DNA of 64,000 nucleotides from positions 2,108,001-2,172,000 of the forward strand of contig OZ020493.1 in assembly GCA_963971405.1 (NCBI GenBank), given 5' to 3'. This document shows, piece after piece, positions 44,837 through 55,849 of the stretch. This DNA is from Psococerastis gibbosa (Eukaryota > Arthropoda > Insecta > Psocodea > Psocidae). Under the pieces are notes generated by a model. The model ran no database searches. It saw only the letters and a list, made by a program, of their open reading frames with translations, and was not told the origin of the DNA. Both the position numbers and the translations under genes were made by a program. Every line of letters begins with the position of its first letter. Position 1 is the stretch's first letter.

Positions 44837-46270
44837 TAAACAAAAACTTAGAGTTTTAGAAAAACTTGTTATAACAACCCGAATTTTTAAAACCAAATAA
44901 TCGTTAAGAAATTAACTTTGTCTAAGAAACCCACTTGTGTTAGTATAAAACCCTGAGCGCTTTCGGCAAGAACTGCCATCTACAGAGGGAAACCCACTAG
45001 CAATGCTACACATTATCTGCGATTTGAGACTTGCTCAACTCGAGGAGAAGATGCAAATGTGACTAGGGAGAGGAAACCTTGGTTTATATAGGACTGGGAG
45101 CGGGGGGAGGAGGGGGTGGGACCAAAAATAATAGTACCCTAGACTTCAAGATATTTCGTAAAGAAACCCATAGCGATAATATAATCCCTGTTGATTCTTC
45201 TCACCCATTCCAGCACAAACACGCAGCATTCCATAGTATGATTTTTCGACTCCTTAACATTCCTATGAATGAAACCAACTATAATAATGAATTAAATACA
45301 ATAAAACAAATTGCCCAAAATAACAATTTCAATCTCAACCTAATAGACAGAATCCTACGACATCACAAAACCAAACACAACCTCAAACTAATTTACCCCC
45401 CAGAGAGCTTAAACCCGGTAACCAATAAACCATATTTCAGGATACAATACATAGAAAAAATCACAGAAAAAATAAGTAACCTCATTTCTTCTACAACAGA
45501 CAAAACACCAGCCCCGTACAACCGCAACAATTTGGCCAATAAACTCATGAACTGCAAAACCAAACCAGAAAAGGAAAAAGGCAATGGAGTTTATCGTCTA
45601 AATTGTAACGATTGTAACGCAATTTACATAGGCCAAACAGGCAGAAGCTTTAAAACTAGGGTCAGAGAACATATAACAGGTATAGGAGACACCAACACCA
45701 ACAGCACATTTGCGAAACACCTTAACTCGGAAAATCACACATTCGATCCTCACAATTGGACAGCCCTACACAAAATAAAGAAAAGTTACACTTTAAATTT
45801 TTTTGAAAATGTTGAAATCAAAAGAGCTTTACACAATAGGGAAAAATTAACAAACGACATAACATTCACACAATCATCCCCTCTAATAGATCTAGCTAGT
45901 AGGTTAGGAATAGGTAACCAGCCACGCCCCCTCCCACCCCCTCCTCCCCCCGCTCCCAGTCCTATCTAAACCAACGTTTCCTCTCCCTAGTCACATTTGC
46001 ATCTTCTCCTCGAGTTGAACAAGTCTCAAATCGCAGATAAGGTGTAACTGTGCTAGTGGGTTTCCCTCTGTAGATGGCAGTTCTTGCCGAAAGCGCTCAG
46101 GGTTTTATACTAACACAAGTGGGTTTCTTAGACAAATTTAATTTTTTAACGATTATTTGGGTTTTACTAATTCGGGTTGTTATAACAAGTTTTTCTAAAA
46201 CTCTAAGTTTTTGTTATTTTTTGTTTATTAAAATGAAATACCACGAAGTCACGAGTAATCTAATTATTTA
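44837..46270 (+). mobile_element. Penelope-like element, 5'-truncated copy flanked by its own inverted 3' end
   Basis: The right part (45119-46270) is a sense copy from NNSTLDFKIF through the GIY-YIG nuclease to the 3' terminus. The left part (44837-45113) is the reverse complement of the last 275 bp or so (45955-46235). The element therefore has long inverted ends, joined where a G-rich stretch (GGGGGGAGGAGGGGGTGGG) meets ORF sequence. Such inverted attachments are known for Penelope-like elements. Confidence 0.88.
45079..45969 (+). CDS. Penelope-like GIY-YIG endonuclease region
   Basis: 296 open codons. The first 18 come from the G-rich junction and are not native. KIFRKETHSDNIIPVDSSHP follows, with the GIY-YIG motif at about residues 171-200 (GVYRLNCNDCNAIYIGQTGR) and FAKHLNSENHTF downstream. 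It is nearly identical to the 28745-29842 copy (for example KTKHNLKL for KIKHNLKL), so the two copies are of recent common origin. Confidence 0.9.
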   Translation: MVYIGLGAGGGGGGTKNNSTLDFKIFRKETHSDNIIPVDSSHPFQHKHAAFHSMIFRLLNIPMNETNYNNELNTIKQIAQNNNFNLNLIDRILRHHKTKHNLKLIYPPESLNPVTNKPYFRIQYIEKITEKISNLISSTTDKTPAPYNRNNLANKLMNCKTKPEKEKGNGVYRLNCNDCNAIYIGQTGRSFKTRVREHITGIGDTNTNSTFAKHLNSENHTFDPHNWTALHKIKKSYTLNFFENVEIKRALHNREKLTNDITFTQSSPLIDLASRLGIGNQPRPLPPPPPPAPSPI

Positions 46271-46504
46271 TGGGTTAGTACTGGGCAGTAGGTCAACACG
46301 ACAATCAAATTGATGCAATGCACAAAAAAAAAAAAAATAAGATCAGGAAGTTATGCATTCCAAAATTTGAACTATTGCCTAACGCTTAAAAAGCTAAGTA
46401 TGATTTGCTATGCATTAAAAGAAAACTGGTCCTTAAATATGGACTATAATCTTAGGGTAGGGATAGGAATAACTATTTCACAGAATTACAATATTATATA
46501 TGAA

Positions 46505-47180
46505 TTCAAAAGAAATCGTTGGAGCCGTTTTTGAGAAATATTTTTTTTAGACGTTTTTTTTTAGTTTTTGAGAATAAAACCCCCCCCCCCCCCCCCCAAA
46601 TCTTACGAAGTCTTACACATTGCAGCATAGCAAAGCGGATACCTGGACCCGGTCAAAAACTCTGTAGTATAGTAGTTAGCTTGTGCAGGCTATTTCCCCG
46701 CCGAATAGCGTACTTATCTTGTGCATGCTACACTAGCAGCCATATTGTAACGGTCTCCAGCTATGGCATCGTTGAATATCCATTTTATAATCAAAGCCCG
46801 GCGTCTCGTACTTGTTCCGTATTTGACTTGTATTATTTCAAATAATTGCAGTTTTACCTATTTCCGGTTTTACCTATTAAGTGTTGAGCTTCTGACTAAA
46901 GTGCATTTCATTACAAAAGTTGGAGGTTTTTCTTCCCTGTGGGGCACGTAAAAATGTTCTAATGTTCTAAAAGGTATGTTTTTAATTGCTTCATCCACAA
47001 ATTTTAGACCTAATGTAATTGTAATTTTTGGTTTTGTCAATAGTGTAAGCATGTCTACGCCTATACTATACCCTTCTATCGATTTTTACTATACCACTGC
47101 GGTTTAAAACGTATATTACGAACCCTCTGCAAAGAAATTTCCAGGCCAGTCACGTGACCCCCTCCGGTTAGGCCTTAATT
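46505..47180 (-). repeat. Long interspersed repeat, inverted copy with permuted blocks
   Basis: On the minus strand the middle block of the 17835 copy (GGAGGGGGTCACG to GTGTAAGACTTCG) comes first. A G-run and the block TTTTATTCTCAAAAA...CAAAAACGGCTCCAACGATT, which precedes the middle block at 17835, come second. The order is reversed relative to the other copy. Confidence 0.7.
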
Positions 47181-47334
47181 AATCAGTTTTGGCAGAGATA
47201 TTTAACAAATTATCATGTGTATTATTATTATCATTATCATTCAAATTATAAAAATAAAATAAAATATGGAAAATTAAAAAAGAATTAAAAACTCATTAAA
47301 TTCAAATATAGACTACCACCGTAGTCAATATAAT

Positions 47335-48880
47335 TATTTATTGATTGAATGATTGATTGATTATATTAATATTCATATTTATATTCATATTTATATTTGT
47401 ACAGGTACAGTTTACAATAGTTACACCGATACAAAAAAATGTATGTATAACAATACATGAGAATGCAAGTACGGCTATTTCCTATTATTTTCTTCTTCCA
47501 TTATAAACGCACAAAAAAAAAACAGATACAAAAATGAACAATGAAAAATACAACTTATCCTATAAAGTATAAACCAATGAGGACTGACTTATTTTTAAAA
47601 CACAGAATTCACCATCTGACTAGCATGCGCTTTAAGACTTATAAGAGACAAACGGGGCTAGGCTCGCATTAACGTGGTTCCATTGGGCATTACGCAGCTC
47701 GCCCCTTCGGGGCTCGCATGACATGTGAGAATGGTCGTAGTGGCCCTATTTAGTTGTTGAACCAAACCAAGCAGTTACCTAACAAAATGAAAATCTGGCG
47801 TTGCACACAATCACTATTCATAAGGGCGACTCAGGTACCGACAGGGCTGCACTCCACAACTTGTGACCCCTCCAGAACAGTTCCCTGCACTTTGCTTTTG
47901 GACATGGAAGTCTCCAACGGAACAACCCAACGATTATCAACTTCAATTTCCAGAATTATCTATTTTCCCCGCAATCTTTTAATTTTTTCCGTCATAAGAA
48001 CCCTGTCCTGACAATAACACACAGCAACAAAAAAATAGTGAAATCGGTCCAGCCGTTCACGCGTGAACAAGGGAAATAGGGATTCATTTTTATATATAGA
48101 GATACATAGAAAAAAGGTAACAGCCGTAATATGCATGCCGTTATAGTGGTAAGGCTTTCTCATTTTCTTTGGTAAGAGTAGGCGTACATAGTAAATTTCT
48201 ATTACTATGGGCTCTAGAAATACCAAAAGATAGTTTTTCCAGAAGTTCCTTATATGTTCCTTGTTGTTCAAAACTTTATACATGCAACATAAAGAACCAA
48301 TTTTTTTTCCAAGTTTCACGAGAATCAATTTTAAAGCTCTGCCTAAGAAATCAATTTGACTTATACAATGGGCTTTCTTGATCAATTTTTAATGCTTAAA
48401 TTTAAATATCTAAAAAATCTAATTTGAACTTATTCAATTTTTTTATACAGGTCTCTTTGTATCCCAAAAAAGCTGCTATATTCCCAATTTGATCTCACAA
48501 ATGCACAATAGAGTATTTATTTGTTTTTTCATTCTAAAATATTAATAGCATCTCTTTATAAAGCCAAAACTTTGCATAATATCATTCGAGATCTTATTTA
48601 CAGTTGGTCAAATTTCAGATTAGCAAAAACCCCTAAATCACACGTTTCAGTTTTTCTGTCTATCATAGTGCCATTCAAAGTGTAGTCGTAAAAATTTACA
48701 TTTCCCTTATATGAGTATGACATGCACCACATGACATTTTATAATAATGAACTCAAGTTTATTTTCAGTAGTCCATTGGTGTAAACCATTCAGATCCAAC
48801 TGCAGGTCACCACTATCTTTTGTGCTCCTTACTATTTGATTAATTTTTAATCATCTCCAAACAGCCCTTGACTTCAATGA
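47335..48880 (-). pseudogene. LINE 3' portion, interrupted by another LINE 3' end
   Basis: The minus strand reads GNVNFYDYTLNGTMIDRKTE, TCDLGVFANLKFDQL, RSNWEYSSFFG, FLGRALKLILVKLGKKIGSL and CCMYKVLNNKEH. This is the post-RT part of the family also at 33800. The 3' UTR-like tail extends to 47390. A 458-bp plus-strand block (47641-48098) splits it. Confidence 0.75.
47641..48098 (+). mobile_element. RTE-like 3' end inserted in the LINE above
   Basis: It ends with GTGAAATCGGTCCAGCCGTT, CACGCGTGAACAAGG, then ATTTTTATATATAGA. This terminal sequence is shared by many RTE-group LINEs and their SINEs. Flanking AAGAGA/AGAGATACATAG words suggest an approximate target duplication. The upstream part has no firm coding signal. 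Confidence 0.6.
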
Positions 48881-48889
48881 TCAGGTAGT

Positions 48890-50080
48890 AATGTGCTTGC
48901 ACTTGTGCGAGTCTTTACACGCCATGCGATCGGAGACGTGTCGTAACTCAACACATGTACTTATCTACAGAGGCGACTGAAGAGGTCAATCGGATACATT
49001 CATTAAATTGTTTGTATGCGATTAATCTTTATTTAAAAAATGATCCCTACATTCGAATTTTTTACTTCTTTAACAATGTATAGAGAAATAATAAGAGTGC
49101 CGATTAAGACCCTTGTTGAATTCTTCTGGAATTAACAACCGAAGGCTCAGAGTTTGCATATTTATAATTTATGTATGTTTTTCCATCACGAGAAAATCAT
49201 AACAGTGCCCCTCTGAACCACTAATACCAAAATTGTGCAAATTTTCATGTAATAAAGATGTACTCTACTTTATTTTACATATATAACTAGCGAATTTTCC
49301 TTAAACCACTGTCACCCACACTAGTTAACAAATTTATAAGGTTAGGGTTAACTGACCTACACGAGACTAATAAAAAAGCTAATTTGAAGACTGAAATTTA
49401 AAACAAGACCTTATAGCGCACTGTGCTATGGCCCCTGAAAAATTGACCTCGGTAGTACCATTTATTAGCATTGCAAGTTGAGCAGAGAGGCAAAAGTCAC
49501 AGTGTATAAATGCTTTTAAGACGGGTCAATTTATGCGGGAAAAGGTACCCGACAAAAAGCTTCGTCTAGCTCGGATTGCTAGTCTTCACAACAATCCACT
49601 AGCAACGAGCTCACCCAATGTTATTTGGTTTTTGGAGCGTTGTGAAATAGGTGTGCCGATTTAGTGACTTAAGTGTGATAAATTTATTATAAATTGTTTT
49701 TGGAAAAAGAAATGAACACTATTAATTCGTTGTTAGAAAAACTTTTTTCTACCCTCCCCCTTGAACGTAAGCTAGAGGTTAAGAAATTGGGATGGCCTTT
49801 GTTTCAGTAAAAGTAGTATAATAAAGGTAGAGGACCTTAGCCTATTGAATCACTCACTGCTCCGATGCAACACCCATTGACAAAAACCGCGAGCCACCAC
49901 TGATGGTTTGTCATTGAAAATGACTAAAGACAAGTACATTGTGTATATTATATATCTCCTCCAATATCACTCAATAACCGAAAGCTTGAGTGTAAAATAT
50001 TACTCTTTGAAAAATTGTCAATATTGTCCCTTGCCTGGGTTATCCGTTGCCGGAGAAGGAAAAAGGTGAGGGGATGTTGA
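48890..50080. other. Intronic DNA, nothing firm
   Basis: A short frame at 49711-49812 (MNTINSLLEKLFSTLPLERK…) looks helix-like but is only 33 codons and has no known relative. Otherwise nothing is recognised. Confidence 0.35.
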
Positions 50081-50086
50081 GTGAAA

Positions 50087-50837
50087 GGCTCTCTGGACAC
50101 GATGCGTTTTTCCCAAGCGTTCTAGGTGCGTTTTACTAAGGTCAAAAGGCACAATTTTAACGTAGTGAAGGGCACAATATACGATGCGTTTTTCCCGACG
50201 TTAAATCGTCAGTCCGCCATTTTTGTTTATTGTTATTTTTGCTTAAAAATACAGTGCAAAACTAATTTTTTAACATGCCTAGATCCAAAGGAAGAAGAAA
50301 AAGACTATATTTGCTGCAATGCTCCTAATTCTACAGATGAAGCTCGAAGAAGAGCAACGACATGATAGACAATAAGTTAAATCACGGTTTTTACTAAATG
50401 TAAGTACGATTACTCCGATGTTAGACTTATTAAGGAGCTGCAGTTAATGACAAGTAATTTTTCCTAATTTTGTTAAAATAATTGGAATGTTTCATGTGCC
50501 AGAGGCACGGAAATGACTCAAACGCATCGAAAAATTCAGACAAAATATCTTGTTGTAGTTGCTCCGCCATTTTGTCTCTTTTGATAGTAAACAAATCGTG
50601 GAAGCAGACATTTTTAGTAGCAAAATAGCAGGGATTTTGTGTTTCTCATGTTGCCCGCCTAACCGACGAGCAAACGCATGCGTCAAGAAATCGGTTCATT
50701 TCTAATTCCAAATAGCGCGTCCAAGCGTTTTACCGGTGCGTTTTCTCACTGGTGCCGTGTATATGCACGTTAAAACACAACGTTTTTCCTAAACGCTTGG
50801 GAAAAACGCATCGTGTCCCGAGTCTCTAAGAGAGCCC
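50087..50837 (-). mobile_element. PIF/Harbinger-like deletion derivative
   Basis: Terminal inverted repeats: GGCTCTCT…GGACACGATGCGTTTTTCCC at the left. The right end, inverted, is GGGCTCTCTTAGAGACTCGG and then GACACGATGCGTTTTTCCC. A TAA follows the right end, as expected for a 3-bp TTA/TAA target, but the left flank does not show it. Internal sub-copies of GATGCGTTTTTCCC occur at 50187. It carries a MADF-like ORF on the minus strand but no transposase. Confidence 0.65.
50430..50570 (-). CDS. MADF-like protein remnant inside the Harbinger-like element
   Basis: 46 codons: MAEQLQQDILSEFFDAFESF, PCLWHMKHSNYFNKIRKNYL, SLTAAP. F-x-x-x-x-E-x-x-P-C-L-W…Y-x-N-x-x-R is the MADF core. PIF/Harbinger transposons encode a MADF/Myb-type DNA-binding partner besides the transposase, which fits the terminal repeats. 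The C-terminal part is missing. The ATG has good context (AAAATGGCG). Confidence 0.6.
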   Translation of the reverse strand: MAEQLQQDILSEFFDAFESFPCLWHMKHSNYFNKIRKNYLSLTAAP

Positions 50838-50877
50838 TAACTTCCCAACATTCATTAACAGAACAACTAAGTCATTA

Positions 50878-50930
50878 TTTATTTATTATTATTTATTTAT
50901 TATTATTTATTTATTATTAATTATTACTAA
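50878..50930 (+). repeat. ATTTATT-type simple repeat
   Basis: Tandem ATTTATTATT/ATTTATTTATTATT units, just downstream (in gene direction) of the TDRD12-like exon e donor. Confidence 0.8.
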
Positions 50931-50943
50931 AATTCGTACTTAC

Positions 50944-51064
50944 AACCCATTAAACTGGCGGTCTCTCAGATATACCGCGTGTGGGCCGTCAGCTCCAATA
51001 AAATTAACCCCAACAAAATCCTTGTGAAAATGGGCCCAGCGCGGTCGGAATGGCTCCAACTTCT
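50944..51064 (-). CDS. TDRD12: TDRD12-like exon e: start of the extended Tudor domain
   Basis: Acceptor GTTGGTTTAG|AGAAGT (phase 1) and donor GGGTT|GTAAGT (phase 2), 121 bp. It reads KLEPFRPRWAHFHKDFVGVN, then GADGPHAVYLRDRQFNG. The P-x-x-x-Y-x-R pattern is the first strand of extended Tudor domains (…P-x-x-F-Y-V-x…). It follows exon d without a stop. Confidence 0.78.
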
Positions 51065-51069
51065 CTAAA

Positions 51070-52620
51070 CCAACACAAAAACAACAAACTTTATCACAGC
51101 ATTGTATTGCATTATTGTAATTATGAATGCGATCAAAACACAAACCAGGCAATTAGCTCCGAGTTTACATAGGACCCTTAATAGGGCTCTTTATGAACGG
51201 ATGTTCTCACGCCTCAAATTTTTCGCCAGGTTGGACATGCACTGCAAGAAAAAATAATAATAATACACGAATATTCTCATCATTCTCGAAATTTAATATT
51301 CTTAGCCTTAATACTAAGAATACTTGTAGGATACATCTAGATCCCTACTTTTTAAGAGGCTCTCACAGATTTGATTAAGAGTCAAGAAAGCCAGACCTAT
51401 CGAGATGAGGTCCTTGGTAAAGTTGAGCTTAGTGACGATACTCCGGGGAATCGTGAGGTGACGCATATTCAGATTAGCATGAGAATCACAATTCGTTTAA
51501 ACGTGAAAAATTTTTCAAGATTAAAGTAAAGGAAACACGAATATCAAAAAATTAAAAAAGAAAAATAGAAGGGAATGAGATTACAAAGAAAGTCGCCAAT
51601 TTTAGATATTTTGTAACCCCAATTGTACCATCTTTAAAATAAAATATATCTACTGCTTGATATCTTGGAAGCACAACTATTTTTTTTCTTTTGATTTAGC
51701 CTTATTCGACTCGGCACTTCAGAATTTATTTCGGCTCCAATTAAAAGGGGTATGAACTGTAGCCTAGGGCAAAAGCCTTAATCCGGCCCTGGTGCCACCT
51801 ACTGTGCATCCAATTTATTTTCACTCGGTCCACGCAAGACTATTCAATTATTCAATTGCTTAAGACAAATGAGTGCAAAACGCGGGAAATTAAAATTAAT
51901 AAATTAATCCTCGGCTATATTTTTGGTGAGTTTTAAATTATTCTCCCATAGATGTAAACGCTATAATTAAAATTCGTATTATATTTCAAATTTCTTTCTG
52001 TACATTTTAATGTTTATTAGTATTCCCTTCAATTATCAAATGTATGTAAGTGCATGTAAATAAACAAAGTACAAGACACAAATCAACAATAAAACAATGC
52101 AAACATTTTCTTGTATTCTAATAATTTATTAATTTGAATTTCTCGCGCATATTTTAACCTTACCCCTTACTAATCCAGCATTAAAAAATAAACCACGGTA
52201 TTTTATAAACCCCGTTGTTACGTTAATCCCAAACCGCCATAATAGGGCATATGCTCCTTGTGCCTTACAGCATAAACCTTCACTACGAGCTCAGTCACGA
52301 TACTCCGGGCAAACGTCAGATAACATGGTCATGCTGAGGGGCTACTTGACGATCAGCACTCCCGAGAGGGCCAGCTATACCCTAATCTACATGGGCGTAG
52401 CTAGGATTGGATCCAGAGGGAGGCAAGTGCAAAAGTTCAATTACAACGGTTGATTTTCGGTGGTTTCTTTCAAATTTTTTGGAATATAAACATTAAAACC
52501 TTGTTTATTATATCTAGTTGAAATTCCCCTTTTTTATATTGTGTAATGAAACACGATACACACACACACACACCCCGCATCTCTCTGCCTGCGCCCATGC
52601 TACCCTACTATATTTATTTA
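51070..52620. other. Intronic DNA, nothing recognised
   Basis: AT-rich. A CA-type dinucleotide run lies at 52557-52575 just before exon d's donor side. No other feature stands out. Confidence 0.4.
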
Positions 52621-52629
52621 TAAACTCAC

Positions 52630-52882
52630 TCGGGTCAAGCGCAAGTCCAAAGTTCTTGTGTTGCGCAGCAATACTCTTCTCTACGAGGTCCTGGACATAG
52701 CCGAATATACTATCAATTTCTTCCATTTTCTGGCTCAATCGACTGACTATTTTGCCGTCATCACTTTCCAGTCGTTTGAGGAGGCTCAAGATTGACTTCT
52801 TCTGCATTTTCTGCATTTTCGACTCTTCATCAAGGTAAATCAAAATTTTGACGTCCTCATCAGATTTTATATCATTTTCGTC
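52630..52882 (-). CDS. TDRD12: TDRD12-like exon d: post-helicase linker
   Basis: Acceptor TATTATTTCCAG|GACGAA (phase 0) and donor CCCGA|GTGAGT (phase 1), 84 codons plus one base. It is acidic and helical: DENDIKSDEDVKILIYLDEE, then KKSILSLLKRLESDDGKIVS, then AQHKNFGLALDP. The ILIYLDEES…LLKRL pattern matches the stretch following the helicase in TDRD12. An upstream candidate micro-exon near 52980-53012 was not adopted because its phase fits poorly. Confidence 0.75.
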
Positions 52883-53290
52883 CTGGAAATAATATAAACG
52901 TTTTTCTAAATCATATTCATGTATATTTCCGCAAAAGAAGAACATATTGACATTAATAACTAAACAGCAGGCACTCACCCACGGGTAGCTTACTATCAGA
53001 AAATGTTACCTAGTATATGAATATCAGAATTCCTGTTGCGGGATTTAATTGAATTGAAAGGACTTTATTGAAATACCAAAAGGCTAAGACTAAAAAGTCT
53101 TATTTTCATGCTAACCCTAAAACAGATTGGATAATTAATAGATATACATATAATTTAATCTTGAAGAAAAAGAAAAAAACGGGAGAGAAGGAGAGGAAAT
53201 AAAAGGATGAAGTATATGCAGGGGGATTCATTTTTACCACAATTACCAGACCGGAGCAAGTATTAAGCGTTATCTAAGATATATTTTTAA

Positions 53291-53506
53291 TTATATTCTT
53301 AAATCTACTGAGTGAATTAGCTGAGCTGCCCTAACCTCCAATGGTAGGCGGTTCCAGTGGCGAAAAGTGTATAGTACTGTAGATTGCTCATGTCTTGAGG
53401 TCTTATGTAGTGGCATTTCGTATGTTGTGCCATTGCGCTGTGTCTGTAATTTTGTATATGTTTGTGTGATGTAGGAAGGTGAGCTAGAGTGGGTTACTTT
53501 GTACAT
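53291..53506 (-). pseudogene. LINE 3' end
   Basis: MYKVTHSSSPSYITQTYTKL, RNGTTYEMPLHKTSRHEQST, and then FRHWNRLPLEVRAAQLIHSV. The W-N-x-L-P-x-x-V-R block is the terminal signature of R1/Jockey/RTE-type ORF2. It is in a TDRD12-like intron, same strand as the gene. Confidence 0.75.
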
Positions 53507-53574
53507 TAGTATCAGTGATGCGTGGTATTGTGTTCTTTGATCGGTGATTAGAAAATTTACTACTTTGTACTGTG

Positions 53575-53757
53575 GTTTTAAGACGAATTGATGCAGGAGT
53601 CGCGTTGCTGGTGACGGTTAAGAAACAGGAACTAACATATTTCGGCCATGTGATGAGGAATAAAAAGTATTGTCTTCTGTATGTAATAATCCAAGGGAAG
53701 ATAGGACAGAGGGCTCCAGGCAGAGGAACATCCTGCAGACATTGTGTATGGAATTAA
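53575..53757 (+). pseudogene. LINE 3' end of another clade
   Basis: VKKQELTYFGHVMRNKKYCL, LYVIIQGKIGQRAPGRG. L-x-Y-F-G-H-V-x-R…L-x-x-x-I-x-G-K-I…G-R-G is the C-terminal tail of many arthropod LINE ORF2s. It is oriented opposite to the fragment just left of it. Confidence 0.75.
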
Positions 53758-53879
53758 CCCTCTTGATTGCAGTTAGATGAATTTTCATCGGTAAAATCTA
53801 ATCTTCACTGCTGTCCAAATGTGTGAAACCAAAATATTTCAGCCAATTTGTTGTGCTGACAACTGAATGAACTGATGAT

Positions 53880-54620
53880 TGAATGATTCACTCTGGACAG
53901 CTAGGCCTAAAAGTAATACACGTGTGTACCAGTGTACCTATAGCTTGCTGTCATCAATTGTGCGTCAATATTAGCCAATCAGAGCGCTATTTACATGTCT
54001 TTTAAACTACTGCTGAAGTGGAACAAGATTTGTAACGGTGACTTAGAGGGCAATTCCCAGGCAATGCTGAGGCAACTACCAAGCAGAAGGTTCAGCCGTT
54101 CAGACGAAAAGAAGAAGAGAGAGATAACCAAAATGTTATTAGGGTAAGTTGTGGTTTGTTTGTTTTCCAACGCCTGCTTTCAGCATTTCTGCTTTCAGCA
54201 ACACTCTCAGCCTGGCGGGGGGAGTGAGTCTGTTTATTAACTTGAGGTAACCTAAGGGCAGACTCTTTCACCTCGGGGAGAAGAGGAGTTGACTGACAGG
54301 GTGGATGGACCTCCTTAGTGAATTCTGAACAACTAGGGGAACATATTGAAGTCACACGATTAATTTGGAGCTGACCAGGACTCGACACGCACATAGACTG
54401 ACTAGTATAGTCTCAGCACGTTATCATGTCCCACCCTGTTCCCCTGCCAACGCTGTGCACACCACCAAGTTTGCCGCAGTTTGGAACAGGCTCTGTTCTC
54501 GTGAACATAACATGGTATGGCCGTTAGCAAGTGTATATTTAGCCTATATATTGTTATATTGTACGTAGTATATTAGTCATTGAGTCCATTTATTTGGTCA
54601 GCCTCCTACGCGGTCAAATA
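53880..54620 (+). repeat. Interspersed repeat, copy 2 (with an extra internal block)
   Basis: Matches 38868-39215 at both ends. About 0.4 kb in the middle (54070-54530) is unique to this copy. Confidence 0.55.
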
Positions 54621-54639
54621 ACAAATTTTCGGAAAATAC

Positions 54640-54960
54640 CACCGGATGCCCCTGTCCGCAGTTTTAAATTAATCTTCGATGGTAAAATCTAAACCTTGCT
54701 GCTATCAAGCGTAAAACTCATCAATTCTATTTTATCCTGATTATTATAAATCTAAACGTTGCTGCTATCAAGAGTATACAACTCCTCCATTCTATTTTCT
54801 TCTGATTAATTCCCGGGAGGGACTCTTGCACCCCTGCCTGCAGTTTTATGCATATACGCTGGCAACATGCAAACATTACTGCTATCAAAAAACCCACTAT
54901 TTTTTTTTAAAAAATGCCTCGGCGGTCACCCCTCGGCCCCCCTGTTTGCAGGTATAAAAT
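54640..54960. repeat. Diverged minisatellite units
   Basis: AACATTGCTGCTATCAA-type and TAATTCCCGGGAGGGACTCT words are reversed, decayed versions of the 15350-16250 units. No full palindromic core remains. Confidence 0.5.
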
Positions 54961-55040
54961 GTGTAGTAGTTGCTTATACTTTGCAGTTGAATACAGTGGC
55001 TATAACTTTACTATATTTAACGCTAGTATTGTACTATTGA

Positions 55041-55178
55041 AAGAAACCGGGAACCCCCCCCCCCCCCCCCCTCAAAATTCCGTGTGGGTATACGGGTGTA
55101 CGGCTTTACACTGGCAGATGAAATAAATTATCTTATAAAATAATGATAGGTGATCCCTTCCCCCCCCCCCCCCCCTCA
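55041..55178. repeat. Two long C-runs in a duplicated context
   Basis: C-runs at about 55045-55062 and 55162-55177, each followed by CTCAAA. They lie 150 bp before the TDRD12-like exon c donor. Confidence 0.7.
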
Positions 55179-55333
55179 AAGGCAAGTTCTAGATCCTCCT
55201 CTGCTCATTATCATAAGGAATATATGTTGCGTTTGAGCTTCTATGTACTTAGTGGCATATCAATGCGGAACTTGTGCTGTGTTTCTTTTCAATGTAGGTG
55301 AAGTTGCTTCTAGAATTCCTTGAAGCATCTTAC

Positions 55334-55533
55334 CTTTTCGGATTCATTGAAATGGTTGCGATAGTGATCCATAACCAAACAAAATCGCGTACCAAGCATA
55401 TCCTCGGATTTGAAGGGGATACTGTAATGAAATAATAAGGTCGCATCATGGATTCGAAACCCTTCAATCGTGAACGAGTCGTCCGTGCACAAGAGGAGCG
55501 GATAAGCTGTCGTCCGCCATTTTTGTTGAACAA
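55334..55533 (-). CDS. TDRD12: TDRD12-like exon c: helicase lobe 2, motifs V-VI region
   Basis: Acceptor TTTTTTCAG|TTGTTC (phase 1) and donor GAAAAG|GTAAGA (phase 0), 66 codons after the split codon. It reads VVQQKWRTTAYPLLLCTDDS, where LLLCTDD parallels motif V (…T-D…). Next is LLFHYSIPFKSEDMLGTRFC, parallel to the hYdxP…Y-x-x-R-x-G-R stretch of motif VI, and then LVMDHYRNHFNE. The second arginine finger is not evident. Joining to exon b gives YLD-VVQQ without a stop. Confidence 0.85.
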
Positions 55534-55849
55534 CTGAAAAAATCACAAATTAAATTTGAGGGGGAAGAGACAATATTAGGGGCGATCTGAGAAAGACCAA
55601 AGGTGTAGAACTGAATTGTAATTTTTTAAGGACTTTTTAAGGACCCTAATTAGTGGCCCATAGGTCCCTTGTCCAATGTCAACGACCCCATGAATTTCGG
55701 ACATTATTTGTATTGTTTCCTTATGAATTTTTGGCCATTGGCTAACTGGTAATCTGGTATAAGTTCTCGATGTCAACCTACACTGGCTACAAGCGATAAT
55801 GGACAAGATGAGACAAACCTACGCAATGAAACGGGTGAAATCATGACTT

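Noticed and set aside
49711-49812. 33-codon ORF starting MNTINSLLEKL
   Set aside because: Helix-like but too short, without a relative, splice partner or conserved motif.
52980-53012. Possible micro-exon of the TDRD12-like gene before exon d
   Set aside because: It needs a weak GTGGGT donor to keep phase, while exons c and d already join in phase 0.
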